Positions 32,545 through 41,869 of a stretch of 51,526 nucleotides of DNA are shown here, piece after piece. The stretch is from positions 1-51,526 of the forward strand of contig SFCS01000010.1 in the NCBI GenBank assembly GCA_004558485.1, written 5' to 3'. The translations under genes were made by a program, and so were the position numbers. The stretch is from Ruminococcus sp. GTDB taxonomy: Bacteria; Bacillota; Clostridia; Oscillospirales; Acutalibacteraceae. Numbering within the stretch: position 1 is the first letter of the stretch; each line of letters starts with the position of its first letter. The notes under the pieces were generated by a model. The model ran no database searches, had not been told where the DNA came from, and saw only the letters and a program-made list of their open reading frames with translations.

Positions 32545-32573
32545 AACGACATCTTTATGCTATACTGCCAATA
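32545..32573 (+). promoter_or_regulatory. Promoter of the pseudouridine synthase gene
   Basis: TTGAAA and TATACT are 17 bp apart, ending 17 bp before the ATG at 32,590. Confidence 0.68.
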
Positions 32574-32589
32574 TGAAAGCAGGTGTACT

Positions 32590-33555
32590 ATGAAAACAGT
32601 GGTCGTCAATGCCAACGATGCCGGTCAGCGTCTCGACAAGCTGCTGACAAAGACCTTCCGCAATCTCCCCCCATCCCTCATGTATAAAGGTATCCGCACC
32701 AAAAACATCAAATTGAACGGTAAGCGCTGCGAGATTTCTACCCGCGTTTGCGCCGGTGATGTTATCTCCGTCTACCTCAAAGACGATGTTTTGGACGAGA
32801 CGCCCGCCGCGCCGGATTTCATGACGGCGGGACGGGAGCTTTCCGTTGTCTATGAGGATGACAACCTTCTGCTCCTCAACAAACCCGCAGGACTTTTGGT
32901 GCATCCGGATGAAAACGAATATCGGGATACCCTCATTTTCCGCGTGCAGCGGTATCTGTTTGAAAAAGGCGAATATGTGCCGGAGGACGAAAACAGTTTT
33001 GCGCCCGCCCTCGTCAACCGCATTGATCGCAACACGAGCGGCATCGTCATCGCCGCCAAGAACGCCGCCGCCCTGCGTATTCTGAACGAAAAGCTCAAGC
33101 GGCGGGAGATCCACAAATATTATCTCTGTATCGTGCACGGCACTTTCGCAGAGAAAAGTGCCCTGCTCGAGGGATACCTTGAGAAAAACGAGCAGCAAAA
33201 CCGCGTCTATATTTCCGACAGGGGCGGCATGGGCGCGCGCAAGATCGCAACGCACTATACCGTTCTCAAAGAAAACGCGCGCTATTCCCTTTTGGAGATC
33301 GAACTGCTCACCGGCAGAACGCACCAGATCCGCGCCCATCTCGCCTCTGTCGGGCATCCGCTGCTCGGCGACGGGAAATACGGCACCAACGCCCTCAACA
33401 AAGGCACAGGCTTCACCAGGCAGGCACTCTGCTCCTACCGGTTGCAATTTGACTTTTCCACCCCCGCCGGAGCACTCGACTATTTGAACGGTCAAACCTT
33501 TTCACTGGAGCATGTTGACTTTGCCGAGGATTTTGTTGCAGGAAAAATTCAGTAA
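32590..33555 (+). CDS. RluA-family RNA pseudouridine synthase
   Basis: This 321-residue protein has an S4-like RNA-binding N-terminus (residues 1 to about 75) and an RluA catalytic domain. The catalytic motif is NRIDRNTSGIVIAAK (usual consensus HRLDxxTSG, with the Asp as nucleophile). Later motifs are LLTGRTHQIRAHLASVGHPL and LLGDGKYG. It isomerises uridines in rRNA or tRNA, but the target within the RluC/RluD group cannot be assigned. The start follows GCAGGTG. The stop codon is immediately adjacent to the stop of the convergent ABC gene, with no terminator between. Confidence 0.93.
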   Translation: MKTVVVNANDAGQRLDKLLTKTFRNLPPSLMYKGIRTKNIKLNGKRCEISTRVCAGDVISVYLKDDVLDETPAAPDFMTAGRELSVVYEDDNLLLLNKPAGLLVHPDENEYRDTLIFRVQRYLFEKGEYVPEDENSFAPALVNRIDRNTSGIVIAAKNAAALRILNEKLKRREIHKYYLCIVHGTFAEKSALLEGYLEKNEQQNRVYISDRGGMGARKIATHYTVLKENARYSLLEIELLTGRTHQIRAHLASVGHPLLGDGKYGTNALNKGTGFTRQALCSYRLQFDFSTPAGALDYLNGQTFSLEHVDFAEDFVAGKIQ

Positions 33556-35301
33556 TCAATTGGCACTCCCCGCAAACTGGCTTTTATACAAATGCGTATA
33601 GAAGCCGTTTTTTTCGAGCAGCTCCCGATGAGTCCCGCTCTCAATGATGTTGCCGTCCTTCATGACAAGGATCTTGTCCGCGCTGACGATGGTGGAAAGA
33701 CGGTGCGCCACAACAAAGCTGGTCTTGCCGACCATCAGCTTTTCAAACGCCTCCTGTATTTTTACCTCCGTACGGGTATCGATGGAGGAGGTCGCCTCAT
33801 CCAGTATCAGAACCGTCGGCTCGCACAGCATAATGCGCGCGATGGATAAAAGCTGTTTTTGCCCTTGCGACAGCATTTCATTGTCGCTTTGCAGCACGGT
33901 GTCATAGCCTTGCGGCAGTTGACGGATGAACCCGTCCGCAAACGCCGCCTTTGCCGCCGCCGTCACCTGCTCCATGGTGGCGTCCGGTCTGCCGAGAGCG
34001 ATGTTTTCCCGCACCGTGCCGGTCATGAGCCAGGTGTCCTGCAGCACCATGCCGATGCTGTGACGCAGCGCCGTGCGCTGCATGGCACGGATGTCTGTGC
34101 CGTCCATGCGAATGACGCCGCCGCCCACATCATAAAACCGCATCAGAAGATTGATGAGCGTCGTTTTGCCGCAGCCGGTCGGACCGACGATGGCAATGCG
34201 CTGTCCCGTCTGCACCTCAAGCGAAAAATGCTCGATGAGCGGACGCTCCGATGTATACGAAAACTGCACATCTTCAATGGAGACCGTCCCCGTTTGCAGC
34301 GGCAGCGTCCGCACTTCGGCGGGCGTTTTTTCCGTCTCCTGCTCCAAAAGTTCGAACACACGCGCCGCGCACGCGATGGCGTTTTGCAGCTCGGTGATAA
34401 CGCCGGTCACCTCATTGAAGGGCTTGGCATACTGGTTGGCATAGCTCAAAAGGCTTGAAAACGCACCGACCGTCAGCCCGCCGTCGATGACGGCAAACGC
34501 GCCGATGAGTCCCACCGCCGCATAGCTGAGAGCGTTGATAAACCGCGTGCTGGGGTTGGTGAGTGAGGAAAAGAAGATGGCTTTCAGCGAGCAGGCGCGC
34601 AGCTTTTCGTTCAGCGCGTCAAACTGCTCCTGCGATTTTTCCTCCTGTCCCATCGCCTGCAGCAGCTTCAGGTTGCCCACGCGCTCCTCGATGAGTGCCG
34701 TCTGATCGCCGCGCACCGCCGACTGTTCACGGAACATGTGGAAGGTCTTACCGGAGATATATTTCGACAAAAACAGCGACAGCGGTGTCACCAGGATGAC
34801 CACGAGGGTGATGAGCGGATGCAGGGACACCATCAGTCCGATCGTGCCCAGTATCGTCATCACGCCGGTGAAAAGCTGTGAAAAGCCCATCAAAAGCCCG
34901 TCCGCAAACTGTTCCGCGTCGGTGATGATGCGGCTGACGATCTCACCGGCGGGATGGGCATCCAGATATTTCAGCGGCAGATGCTGCAATCTTTCGAAAG
35001 CGGCGTTGCGCATGTCCTGCACCACATGATAGGTGATGCGGTTGTGTATCACCTGCACGAGCCACTGCGACAGCGCCGCCGCGCCGATGAGCACCAAAAT
35101 CTGCAGCACGATGCGCGCAATGCCTTCAAAATCCACGCTGCCGATGCCGACCATGCAGTCGATCGCCCGTCCCACCAGGATCGGCACAGAAAGCGTCGCA
35201 AACACGCTGACGAGCGCCAATACAAGGGACAATAGCAGCAGCACACGGTGCGGGCGGATATATCGCCACACCTTTTTCAGTGTCAAACGCTGTTCACGCA
35301 T
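33556..35301 (-). CDS. ABC exporter subunit, active-Walker-B half
   Basis: This 581-residue half-transporter has six hydrophobic helices (residues about 15-310) and a nucleotide-binding domain. Walker A is GPTGCGKTT, the signature is the degenerate LSQGQ, and Walker B is VLILDEATSSID with the catalytic Glu present. The neighbour has a normal SGGQ but lacks the Glu. Such a pair is the hallmark of heterodimeric exporters with one degenerate ATP site, as in TM287/288 and LmrCD. The ATG overlaps the neighbour's stop and follows AAGGAGG. The substrate is unknown, and multidrug or lipid export is the family's usual role. Confidence 0.92.
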   Translation of the reverse strand: MREQRLTLKKVWRYIRPHRVLLLLSLVLALVSVFATLSVPILVGRAIDCMVGIGSVDFEGIARIVLQILVLIGAAALSQWLVQVIHNRITYHVVQDMRNAAFERLQHLPLKYLDAHPAGEIVSRIITDAEQFADGLLMGFSQLFTGVMTILGTIGLMVSLHPLITLVVILVTPLSLFLSKYISGKTFHMFREQSAVRGDQTALIEERVGNLKLLQAMGQEEKSQEQFDALNEKLRACSLKAIFFSSLTNPSTRFINALSYAAVGLIGAFAVIDGGLTVGAFSSLLSYANQYAKPFNEVTGVITELQNAIACAARVFELLEQETEKTPAEVRTLPLQTGTVSIEDVQFSYTSERPLIEHFSLEVQTGQRIAIVGPTGCGKTTLINLLMRFYDVGGGVIRMDGTDIRAMQRTALRHSIGMVLQDTWLMTGTVRENIALGRPDATMEQVTAAAKAAFADGFIRQLPQGYDTVLQSDNEMLSQGQKQLLSIARIMLCEPTVLILDEATSSIDTRTEVKIQEAFEKLMVGKTSFVVAHRLSTIVSADKILVMKDGNIIESGTHRELLEKNGFYTHLYKSQFAGSAN

Positions 35302-37024
35302 CGACGATCGCCTCCTTGCTGCTTTGGGACGCATAGATTTCCCGATATACCGCGCAGTCCCGCAAAAGGCTCTCATGTGTGCCGACGCCGACGAGCTCTC
35401 CGTTATCCAACACCAAAATCTTGTCCGCGTGCATCACCGCCGACGCACGCTGTGAGATCACAAACAGGGTCATCTGACCCGAAAGAGCGGCAAGCGCCGC
35501 GCGCAGCTTCGCCTCGGTGGCATAATCGAGCGCCGAGCTGCTGTCATCCAAAATGAGTACTTCCGCCTTTTTCACCAAGGCGCGGGCAATGGACAAGCGC
35601 TGCCGCTGACCGCCGGAGAAATTGCGGCCGCCCTGCTGCACTTCCTCGTCGAGTCCCGCCGCCTTGGACTGCACCACCTCCAGCGCCTGCGCCGTGCGCA
35701 GCGCCTCCTCTATCTCCCCGTCGGTGGCGTCCGTTTTTTCCCACTGCATATTTTCTCGCAGCGTGCCGCGAAACAGCACGCTTTTTTGCAGCACGACCGC
35801 CATACGGCGACGCAGCTCCGCCTCGGGATAGTGCAAAATGTTCTCGCCGCAGAAATCGACCGTGCCGTCGGTCGGCGCATAAAAACGGGCAACCAGCGCC
35901 GCCAGCGTGGATTTGCCGCTGCCGGTGCCGCCGATGACGCCGACCGTTTCTCCCTTTTTCGCCGAGAAGGTGATGTGCCGCAGCGCCGGTTCTCCCGCTC
36001 CGTCATAGGAAAAGGAAACATCATCAAACGAAACGGCAGGTGCATCCGCCGCAGCCATCACCGTTTCCCCTGCCGTTTCCCTTGCGGGAATGTCCAAAAG
36101 CACCGCGATGCGGTCGGCGCAGGCAAAGGATTTTGTCAGCGTGATGATGAGATTGGCGAACTTGATAAGCTCCACCAGGATCTGTGACATATAGTTATAC
36201 AGCGCAACAACCGTGCCCTGTGTCATAAGCCCTGCGTCCACCCGCACAGCCCCCATACGGATAAGCTGCACGACCGCCAGGTTCACGAGCACCAGCGTCA
36301 GCGGGTTCATCAGCGCCGAGATCTTTCCGACGAATTTCTGAAACCCGACCAGTGCGCGGTTTTCGCTCTCAAAAGCGGCGATCTGCGCGTCCTCCTTGCA
36401 AAAGGCGCGCAAAACGCGGATGCCGGTCAGGTTCTCGCGGGTTCTGCCGAGCAGCGTATCCGTGCGTGCCTGCACTTTTTTATACAGCGGGATGGACAAC
36501 AGCATGATGGCAAAAACCACGATGAACAGCAAAACGATCACCAAAAGAAAAATGCGCGCCGCGGTATGATCCAGCGTGAACGCCATGATCATCGCGCCGA
36601 ACACGATAAAAGGGGAACGCAAAAAAAGGCGCAAAAAAAGGTTGACGCCGGTCTGTAGCTGGTTGACATCGCCGGTCAGGCGGTTGATGAGCGTCGGCAC
36701 ACCGAGGCGGTCGATCTCCGAAAAGGAAAGCGCCTGCGCATGCGCAAAGACCTTGCTGCGCACCGCCGCCGCAAAGCCGGTCGCCGCCTTTGCGGAAAAG
36801 AACTGCGCCGTCACCGCCACGCCGAAGCCGACGAGCCCGAGCAGAATCATCAGCAGCACACGACGGATGATGAACGCTTTATCGCCCGCCGCAAGACCCA
36901 CATCGATGATGGATGCCACCACGATGGGGACAAACAGCTCGAACACCGCTTCAAGCAGCTTGAAAAACGGTGCCAAAAAACATTCCTTACGATATTTTTT
37001 TAAAAAGGGTAACAGCTTCTTCAA
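35294..37024 (-). CDS. ABC exporter subunit, degenerate-site half
   Basis: This 576-residue half-transporter has transmembrane helices within residues about 15-310, Walker A GGTGSGKST, signature FSGGQRQ, and Walker B VLILDDSSSALD, where Asp replaces the catalytic Glu. It is the regulatory partner of the next gene. The start codon is TTG, 8 nt after GGGAG. It lies in a four-gene operon downstream of a lipid kinase and glycosyltransferase, which may hint at an envelope-lipid related substrate, though this is only contextual. Confidence 0.92.
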   Translation of the reverse strand: MKKLLPFLKKYRKECFLAPFFKLLEAVFELFVPIVVASIIDVGLAAGDKAFIIRRVLLMILLGLVGFGVAVTAQFFSAKAATGFAAAVRSKVFAHAQALSFSEIDRLGVPTLINRLTGDVNQLQTGVNLFLRLFLRSPFIVFGAMIMAFTLDHTAARIFLLVIVLLFIVVFAIMLLSIPLYKKVQARTDTLLGRTRENLTGIRVLRAFCKEDAQIAAFESENRALVGFQKFVGKISALMNPLTLVLVNLAVVQLIRMGAVRVDAGLMTQGTVVALYNYMSQILVELIKFANLIITLTKSFACADRIAVLLDIPARETAGETVMAAADAPAVSFDDVSFSYDGAGEPALRHITFSAKKGETVGVIGGTGSGKSTLAALVARFYAPTDGTVDFCGENILHYPEAELRRRMAVVLQKSVLFRGTLRENMQWEKTDATDGEIEEALRTAQALEVVQSKAAGLDEEVQQGGRNFSGGQRQRLSIARALVKKAEVLILDDSSSALDYATEAKLRAALAALSGQMTLFVISQRASAVMHADKILVLDNGELVGVGTHESLLRDCAVYREIYASQSSKEAIVDA

Positions 37025-37039
37025 AATAAGGACTCCCGA

Positions 37040-37924
37040 TCACATCATAAGCCGTATGGCACTTTTGAGATTTTCTACATGGAAATGATTGCTTCCCGGC
37101 ATCCATTCGCCGTCCAGCGTCCAATCCATATCGGGCGAGGCGGTAATCTCGATGTTGGAGGCGGCAAGGAAGGTGATGGCTGAGCAGTCATATTTCTGCC
37201 TTGTCAGCGCCAGCACAATTTCATTGAGCTCAATGGCGTTCGCGGGGGACTTGATGAGCAGCAGCTCAAATACACCGTCGTTCATATCCACGACCTCCGG
37301 ACTCAGCGTCAAAACGCCGCCGACGGAGGTGGAATTGCTCACCGCGCCGAAGATATACTTTCCTTCCACGACCCCTTGCGGCGTTTCAAAGCGCACCGCC
37401 AGCGGGCGAATCGAGGGAATGTCCTTGATACCCTCAAGAATATAGGCGAGATGCCCGAGCGCGTTCTTGACATTCTGCGGTGTGCTGTAGGACGCCTTGG
37501 TGAACGCGCCGAACGACGCCACATAGGTGAAATAGCGATCGCCGAATTTGCCGACATCCACCGGCTGCGGCGTGCCGTCGCAAACGCGCCGTGCCGCGTC
37601 CATGATGTTTTTCGGCAGCTTTAAGCTGTTGGCAAAATCGTTGGTGCTGCCGGCAGGAATATAGCCGATCGGCACCGTCAGTCCTGCCTCCAGCACGCCG
37701 CGTACCGTCTCGTTGAAGGTGCCGTCGCCGCCGATACACACAATACGGTGGGCGTCTTTGCCGTGCTCCCTGATGATGTCCACGGCATCACCGCGCGCCT
37801 TTGTCATCATGACCGTTGTCACAAAGTCATATGCGCGGAAAAGCTCCAGAATATCCGCAAGATACCGTTTCGCCCGTTTTTGTCCCGAGCAGGGGTTCAT
37901 GATCAGAAGAACGCGCTCATGCAT
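37040..37924 (-). CDS. Diacylglycerol/lipid kinase (YegS/BmrU family)
   Basis: This 294-residue protein carries the family motifs: MNPCSGQKR near the start, CIGGDGTFNETVRG (nucleotide binding) and IPAGSTNDFA. It phosphorylates a lipid such as diacylglycerol, or a related substrate, with ATP at the membrane. The ATG follows AAAGGGGAG and overlaps the end of the glycosyltransferase gene by 8 bp. With that neighbour, which resembles diacylglycerol glycosyltransferases, it suggests balancing of phospholipid and glycolipid from the same lipid. Confidence 0.9.
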   Translation of the reverse strand: MHERVLLIMNPCSGQKRAKRYLADILELFRAYDFVTTVMMTKARGDAVDIIREHGKDAHRIVCIGGDGTFNETVRGVLEAGLTVPIGYIPAGSTNDFANSLKLPKNIMDAARRVCDGTPQPVDVGKFGDRYFTYVASFGAFTKASYSTPQNVKNALGHLAYILEGIKDIPSIRPLAVRFETPQGVVEGKYIFGAVSNSTSVGGVLTLSPEVVDMNDGVFELLLIKSPANAIELNEIVLALTRQKYDCSAITFLAASNIEITASPDMDWTLDGEWMPGSNHFHVENLKSAIRLMM

Positions 37925-39230
37925 CAGAAGACTCCCCTTTCTGTTCATCGGTCTTATCTTTCTTGCGTGCAGGCAGGCTGCGCCAACGGTTGAATTCCTT
38001 AATCAGCTCTGCGAGCGTGCCGTATACACTGTCGAGCGGCACGCGGCGGCTGTCCTTGAATGCACCCGCGCGGTGCATGGCATTGATCTCCCCATAGCGG
38101 GCATAGGCGGCACGCACCGCCGTTTCCCAGGAAATATAAATCTCCCGCATGGCGTGCATGCCGATCTCCCGCAGCACCTGCGGATTTTTGCAGGCAAAAC
38201 GCATCGCCTTTGCCGCGGACTCTGCGTTTTCCTCACAGAGGATGCCGTTTCTGCCGTCCGTGATGCCCTCGGCGGCACAGCTTCCCGCGATCAGCATACT
38301 CGCCAGTCCGCAGGCTGCCGCCTCCCGCACGACGATACCGTTGGTGTCGAAGGTGGACGGGAACACGAACATGGTCGCACGGCAAAAATAGGCGCGCAAG
38401 CGTTCACGGTCGCGCTGTGCGCCCGCGAAAATGCACGCATCCCCCAGCCGCAGCGTTTCGGCATATGCCTTTATTTCCTCAAAGTCGCCGCCCTCGCCCA
38501 CAAACATCAGGCGAAAATGCAGCCCCTCGTTGAGCAACAGCCGCGCGGCATCGAGCAGGATGCGGATACCCTTATACCACATCATGCGCCCGACAAACAG
38601 CAGCACGACCTCATCCTCTCCGATGCCGTGCGCCGCGTTGATCTCCGCTATCTGCGCATCGTCCGCACGGCCGCGCGCAAAGTCCACGCCGTTCTCCATC
38701 ACGCGGTAGTCGCCGGTATAGCCGAGCGTACGCAGGTTCTCCCCTGCGCCGTTGCTGACGACCCACACCTCGTCGCACGCCTCGATGTTGTTCACCAGCA
38801 CCTTGATTGCCAGCCGCTGCAGCTTTTCCGAACGGATGGTGTTTTTGATGTCGATGTCAAATTTCGTGTGATAGGTGAAGATGAGCGGCTTCTCCGTGGT
38901 CTCCCGCAGCGCCCGCGCCAGCATGGTGGAGGCGATGGGGCAATGGCTGTGTATGATGTCAAAATTCTCTTTATTCAGGCGATCCAGCACCTTGGCATCA
39001 AAGGGATACCCCGCACGGTAGCCGCAGAACTTGGAAAAATCCACACTCGGATACCGCACGACCGGAAACGGGAACGCCTCGTCCGACACTCCCGGATAGG
39101 ACGGCGTCACCACCGTAGCTCTGCCGCCGCATTTCTTAATATTTTCCGCATAATTGACAACGGCATTTCCCACGCCGTCAATGAGCGGCGGAAACGAGTC
39201 GTTGAGAAGACAAACATTCAGATCCTTCAT
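37917..39230 (-). CDS. GT4 glycosyltransferase, diacylglycerol-type
   Basis: This 437-residue GT-B enzyme has an N-terminal acceptor domain with FPPLIDGVGNAVVNYAENI and DIIHSHCPIAS. The C-terminal donor domain has FVGRMMWYKGI and the E-x7-E-like region DTNGIVVREAAACGL. The sequence pattern resembles 1,2-diacylglycerol glucosyltransferases of Firmicutes. An acidic-basic tail (RKKDKTDEQKGES) is present. The ATG is two codons after an in-frame GTG. It starts the four-gene operon with the lipid kinase and ABC exporter. Substrate specificity is inferred. Confidence 0.87.
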   Translation of the reverse strand: MKDLNVCLLNDSFPPLIDGVGNAVVNYAENIKKCGGRATVVTPSYPGVSDEAFPFPVVRYPSVDFSKFCGYRAGYPFDAKVLDRLNKENFDIIHSHCPIASTMLARALRETTEKPLIFTYHTKFDIDIKNTIRSEKLQRLAIKVLVNNIEACDEVWVVSNGAGENLRTLGYTGDYRVMENGVDFARGRADDAQIAEINAAHGIGEDEVVLLFVGRMMWYKGIRILLDAARLLLNEGLHFRLMFVGEGGDFEEIKAYAETLRLGDACIFAGAQRDRERLRAYFCRATMFVFPSTFDTNGIVVREAAACGLASMLIAGSCAAEGITDGRNGILCEENAESAAKAMRFACKNPQVLREIGMHAMREIYISWETAVRAAYARYGEINAMHRAGAFKDSRRVPLDSVYGTLAELIKEFNRWRSLPARKKDKTDEQKGESSDA

Positions 39231-39324
39231 ATTCACACCCGCCGATCGCGGGTTCTACCCCCCTTTTTTATAGCAGGGAATGTATATGTCTATCTTATCC
39301 AAAATTCGCCATAATGTCAACAGG

Positions 39325-39393
39325 AACGGGTGCGAAATTCGCTCCCGTTTTCTTTTGGCACACCAAAAAACGGGAGCGAATTTCGCACCCGTT
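39325..39393. terminator. Perfect 27-bp inverted repeat made of two opposed terminators
   Basis: Arms 39325-39351 and 39367-39393 are exact complements. Each arm also folds alone (CGGGtGCGAAaTTCGCtCCCG) and is followed by a T-run, TTTTCTTTT rightward and TTTTTT leftward. The leftward one ends asnS 14 bp after its stop. The other would stop rightward transcripts. The sequence between 39,231 and 39,324 holds only the leader of the glycosyltransferase operon. Confidence 0.82.
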
Positions 39394-39406
39394 TTTCATA
39401 TCGGAT

Positions 39407-40801
39407 TTAATATTCCGCGTTGCCGACGGTTCTGGGATACGGGATAACATCGCGGATGTTGGAAACGCCGGTCAAGTACATGATGATACGCTCAAAGCCC
39501 AGCCCATAGCCGGAGTGGGTCGTGCCACCGTAACGGCGCAGGTTGATATACCACCAATAATCCTTTTCGTCCAGGTGACATTCCTTCATCCGTTCAAGGA
39601 GCATGTCGAGCCGTTCCTCACGCTGGCTGCCGCCGATGATCTCGCCGACGCCCGGCACCAGAAGATCCATCGCCGCCACCGTTTTGCCGTCGTCGTTAAG
39701 CCGCATATAGAACGATTTGATCTCCTTGGGATAGTCGGTAACGAACACCGGGCAATGATAGATGTGCTCGGTCAGATACCGTTCGTGCTCCGTCTGCAGA
39801 TCCATGCCCCACTCCACGGGGTATTTGAAGTTTTCGCCGCTCTTTTGCAGCATCTCCACTGCCTCGGTGTAGGTGACTTTTTTATAGCTGCTCGCCGCCA
39901 GCGTCTCCAGCCGCTCCAAAAGTCCCTTGTCCACAAAGCTGTTGAAGAAGGCAAGCTCCTGCTTGCAGTTTTCGAGCACATGGCGAATGATATGTTGGAT
40001 CATATCCCACGCAAGCTGCATGTTATCGTGCAGATCCGCAAAAGCGATCTCCGGCTCGATCATCCAAAATTCCGCTGCATGACGCGCTGTGTTGGAGTTT
40101 TCCGCGCGGAAGGTCGGCCCGAAGGTATAGACATTGCCAAAGGCATGCGCAAAGGTCTCCACCTCAAGCTGACCGGAGACCGTCAGGTTGGTGGCCTTGC
40201 CGAAAAAGTCCTTCGACCAATCCACAGAGCCGTCCTCTTTGCGAGGCGGATCGTTCGGATCGAGCGTCGTCACGCGAAACATCTCGCCCGCGCCCTCGCA
40301 GTCCGAGCCGGTGATAAGCGGTGTGTGCACATACACAAAGCCGCGCGCATGGAAGAAGGAATGAATGGCAAATGCCACCTCGCTGCGCACGCGGAACACC
40401 GCGGAAAACAGGTTGGTGCGCGGACGGAGGTATGCCTGCTCACGCAGGTATTCCACCGTGTGGCGCTTATTTTGCAGCGGGTAGTCCGGCGTGGAGGTGC
40501 CCTCCACCGTGATCTGGGTTGCTTTGATCTCAAAGGGTTGCTTCATCTCCGGCGTCAGACTGACCTTGCCGCGCACAACGAGCGCCGCGCCGATATTCTG
40601 CGCGGCGATCTCATCATAGTTTTCGAGCTTTTCCCGCTCAAAAACCACCTGCGCCGACTTAAAACAACTGCCGTCGTTGAGGTCGATGAAACCGAACGCC
40701 TTGCTGTCGCGCAGGTTGCGCACCCAGCCGCCGACCGTGACTTCCTTTTCCGCAAAGGCCGTCATATCGGCATAAATCGCCTTTACTGCTGTTCTCTGCA
40801 T
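39407..40801 (-). CDS. asnS: Asparaginyl-tRNA synthetase
   Basis: This complete 464-residue class II synthetase charges tRNA-Asn with asparagine. The N-terminal OB-fold anticodon domain is seen in VTVGGWVRNLRDSKAFGFID. Motif 2 is in FGPTFRAENSNT, and motif 3 is in SGYGLGFERIIMYLTG. Length and motifs are normal. AAAGGAG lies 10 nt upstream of the ATG. The 5' region overlaps the end of the decayed livF, so the original promoter may be shared with, or remodelled by, the liv deletion. Confidence 0.97.
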   Translation of the reverse strand: MQRTAVKAIYADMTAFAEKEVTVGGWVRNLRDSKAFGFIDLNDGSCFKSAQVVFEREKLENYDEIAAQNIGAALVVRGKVSLTPEMKQPFEIKATQITVEGTSTPDYPLQNKRHTVEYLREQAYLRPRTNLFSAVFRVRSEVAFAIHSFFHARGFVYVHTPLITGSDCEGAGEMFRVTTLDPNDPPRKEDGSVDWSKDFFGKATNLTVSGQLEVETFAHAFGNVYTFGPTFRAENSNTARHAAEFWMIEPEIAFADLHDNMQLAWDMIQHIIRHVLENCKQELAFFNSFVDKGLLERLETLAASSYKKVTYTEAVEMLQKSGENFKYPVEWGMDLQTEHERYLTEHIYHCPVFVTDYPKEIKSFYMRLNDDGKTVAAMDLLVPGVGEIIGGSQREERLDMLLERMKECHLDEKDYWWYINLRRYGGTTHSGYGLGFERIIMYLTGVSNIRDVIPYPRTVGNAEY

Positions 40802-40806
40802 GTCAT

Positions 40807-41283
40807 CACTGCTCCTTTTTCTGCTTTCCGAGATAAGCCTCTTTAATTCTTTCGTCCGCCAAAAGCTCTCTGCCCGTGCCGGTCATGGTGATCTCACCGG
40901 TCTCCAGCACATATGCCTTATCCGCCACCTGCAATGCCATGTTGGCGTTTTGCTCGTTGAGCAGCACGGTGATGCCCTCGCTGCGGATGGTCTTGATGAT
41001 GTCGAAAATGCTCTGCCCACTGCAAGCATCTGCTGCTCGCCGCCGGACAGCGTGCCGGCAAGCTGCCAGTTGCGCTCCTTGAGACGCGGGAAAAGATCAT
41101 AGACATAGGCGATGTCGTCAGAAAGATCGTCATGTCGCAAGTATGCCCCGATCTTCAGGTTTTCCAGCACCGTCAGGTTGGAGAACACCCGTCTCCCCTC
41201 CGGCACCAGCGTCACGCCCTGCTGCACGATCTGATCCGGCGACTTGCCGACCAGCTCCACGCCGTTCATGCGAATAGAGGCCG
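40807..41283 (-). pseudogene. livF: livF remnant (branched-chain amino acid ABC ATPase)
   Basis: The frame reads GVTLVPEGRRVFSNLTVLEN, FPRLKERNWQLAGTLSGGEQ and MLAVGRA. It then jumps in another frame to IFDIIKTIRSEGITVLLNEQ and a normal C-terminus. The missing piece (about 22 residues) contains Walker B. The N-terminal Walker A part is also absent. The gene cannot encode an active ATPase. Confidence 0.85.
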
Positions 41284-41395
41284 TGCGCGAAATTGATGAG
41301 GCGCAGAATCCCGTAAACCATCGTATAGCCGATCGCAATCAGCGCATACTGACCACCCACGGAAATGCCAGCCAATAAATATTCGAGACTCCTCC
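41279..41395 (-). pseudogene. livH: livH remnant, N-terminus only
   Basis: EYLLAGISVGGQYALIAIGY followed by TMVYGILRLINFAHG is the start of the LivH permease. It is joined directly to the middle of livF, so the rest of livH together with livM and livG has been deleted. Confidence 0.82.
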
Positions 41396-41408
41396 GAAAG
41401 CTCCGAAA

Positions 41409-41480
41409 GCCAAAGACAGATTTTCCGTCTTTGGCAAATACCGCAAGGTCGGATGCCAGATACAGCATCCGACCTTGCGG
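41409..41480 (-). terminator. Paired hairpins between livJ and livH remnants
   Basis: There are two stems: 41441-41480 with perfect 16-bp arms (CCGCAAGGTCGGATGC and complement), and 41409-41435 with perfect 9-bp arms (GCCAAAGAC / GTCTTTGGC). They probably attenuated read-through from the binding-protein gene to the permease genes of the former liv operon. Confidence 0.7.
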
Positions 41481-41496
41481 AAAAATCCGGTTTGCT

Positions 41497-41755
41497 TTAT
41501 TCCGCGCCCTGTTCCTTCACAAAGGTACAGGCGCCGGTTGCGGTGTCCGCAGCCTTGATATAAGCGATAGAGCGATCCGCATCGCCGGTACATTGTTGAT
41601 ATAGGAAGTGAAATCCGCCCGGTTGACGGGGAAGTTGTTGGCGATCACCGTGCCGCCCAGCTTTTCAAACGCCGTTTTGAAGCTGCTGGCAAGGCCGAGG
41701 TCATAGGCGTTGCCGAGCTCCGCCAGCGTGTACGCCTTGCGCACGCCATACCCCT
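41497..41755 (-). pseudogene. livJ/livK remnant (substrate-binding protein)
   Basis: KAYTLAELGNAYDLGLASSF and KTAFEKLGGTVIANNFPVNR match the middle of a Leu/Ile/Val-binding protein. After YINNV the frame changes to GDADRSIAYIKAADTATGAC and a terminal FVKEQGAE plus stop, the usual C-terminus. The N-terminal half and an internal block are missing. The AT-rich 41,756-41,865 after it shows nothing further. Confidence 0.82.
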
Positions 41756-41869
41756 TTCGCAGATGCAAAAAATTTAACAGGGACACTATACTACATAATA
41801 TGGCAAATGTCAATAGAAAAATTCAAAAAATGAAACGAGAAGAGTCAAAACTTGCAAAATCATTCCCCG

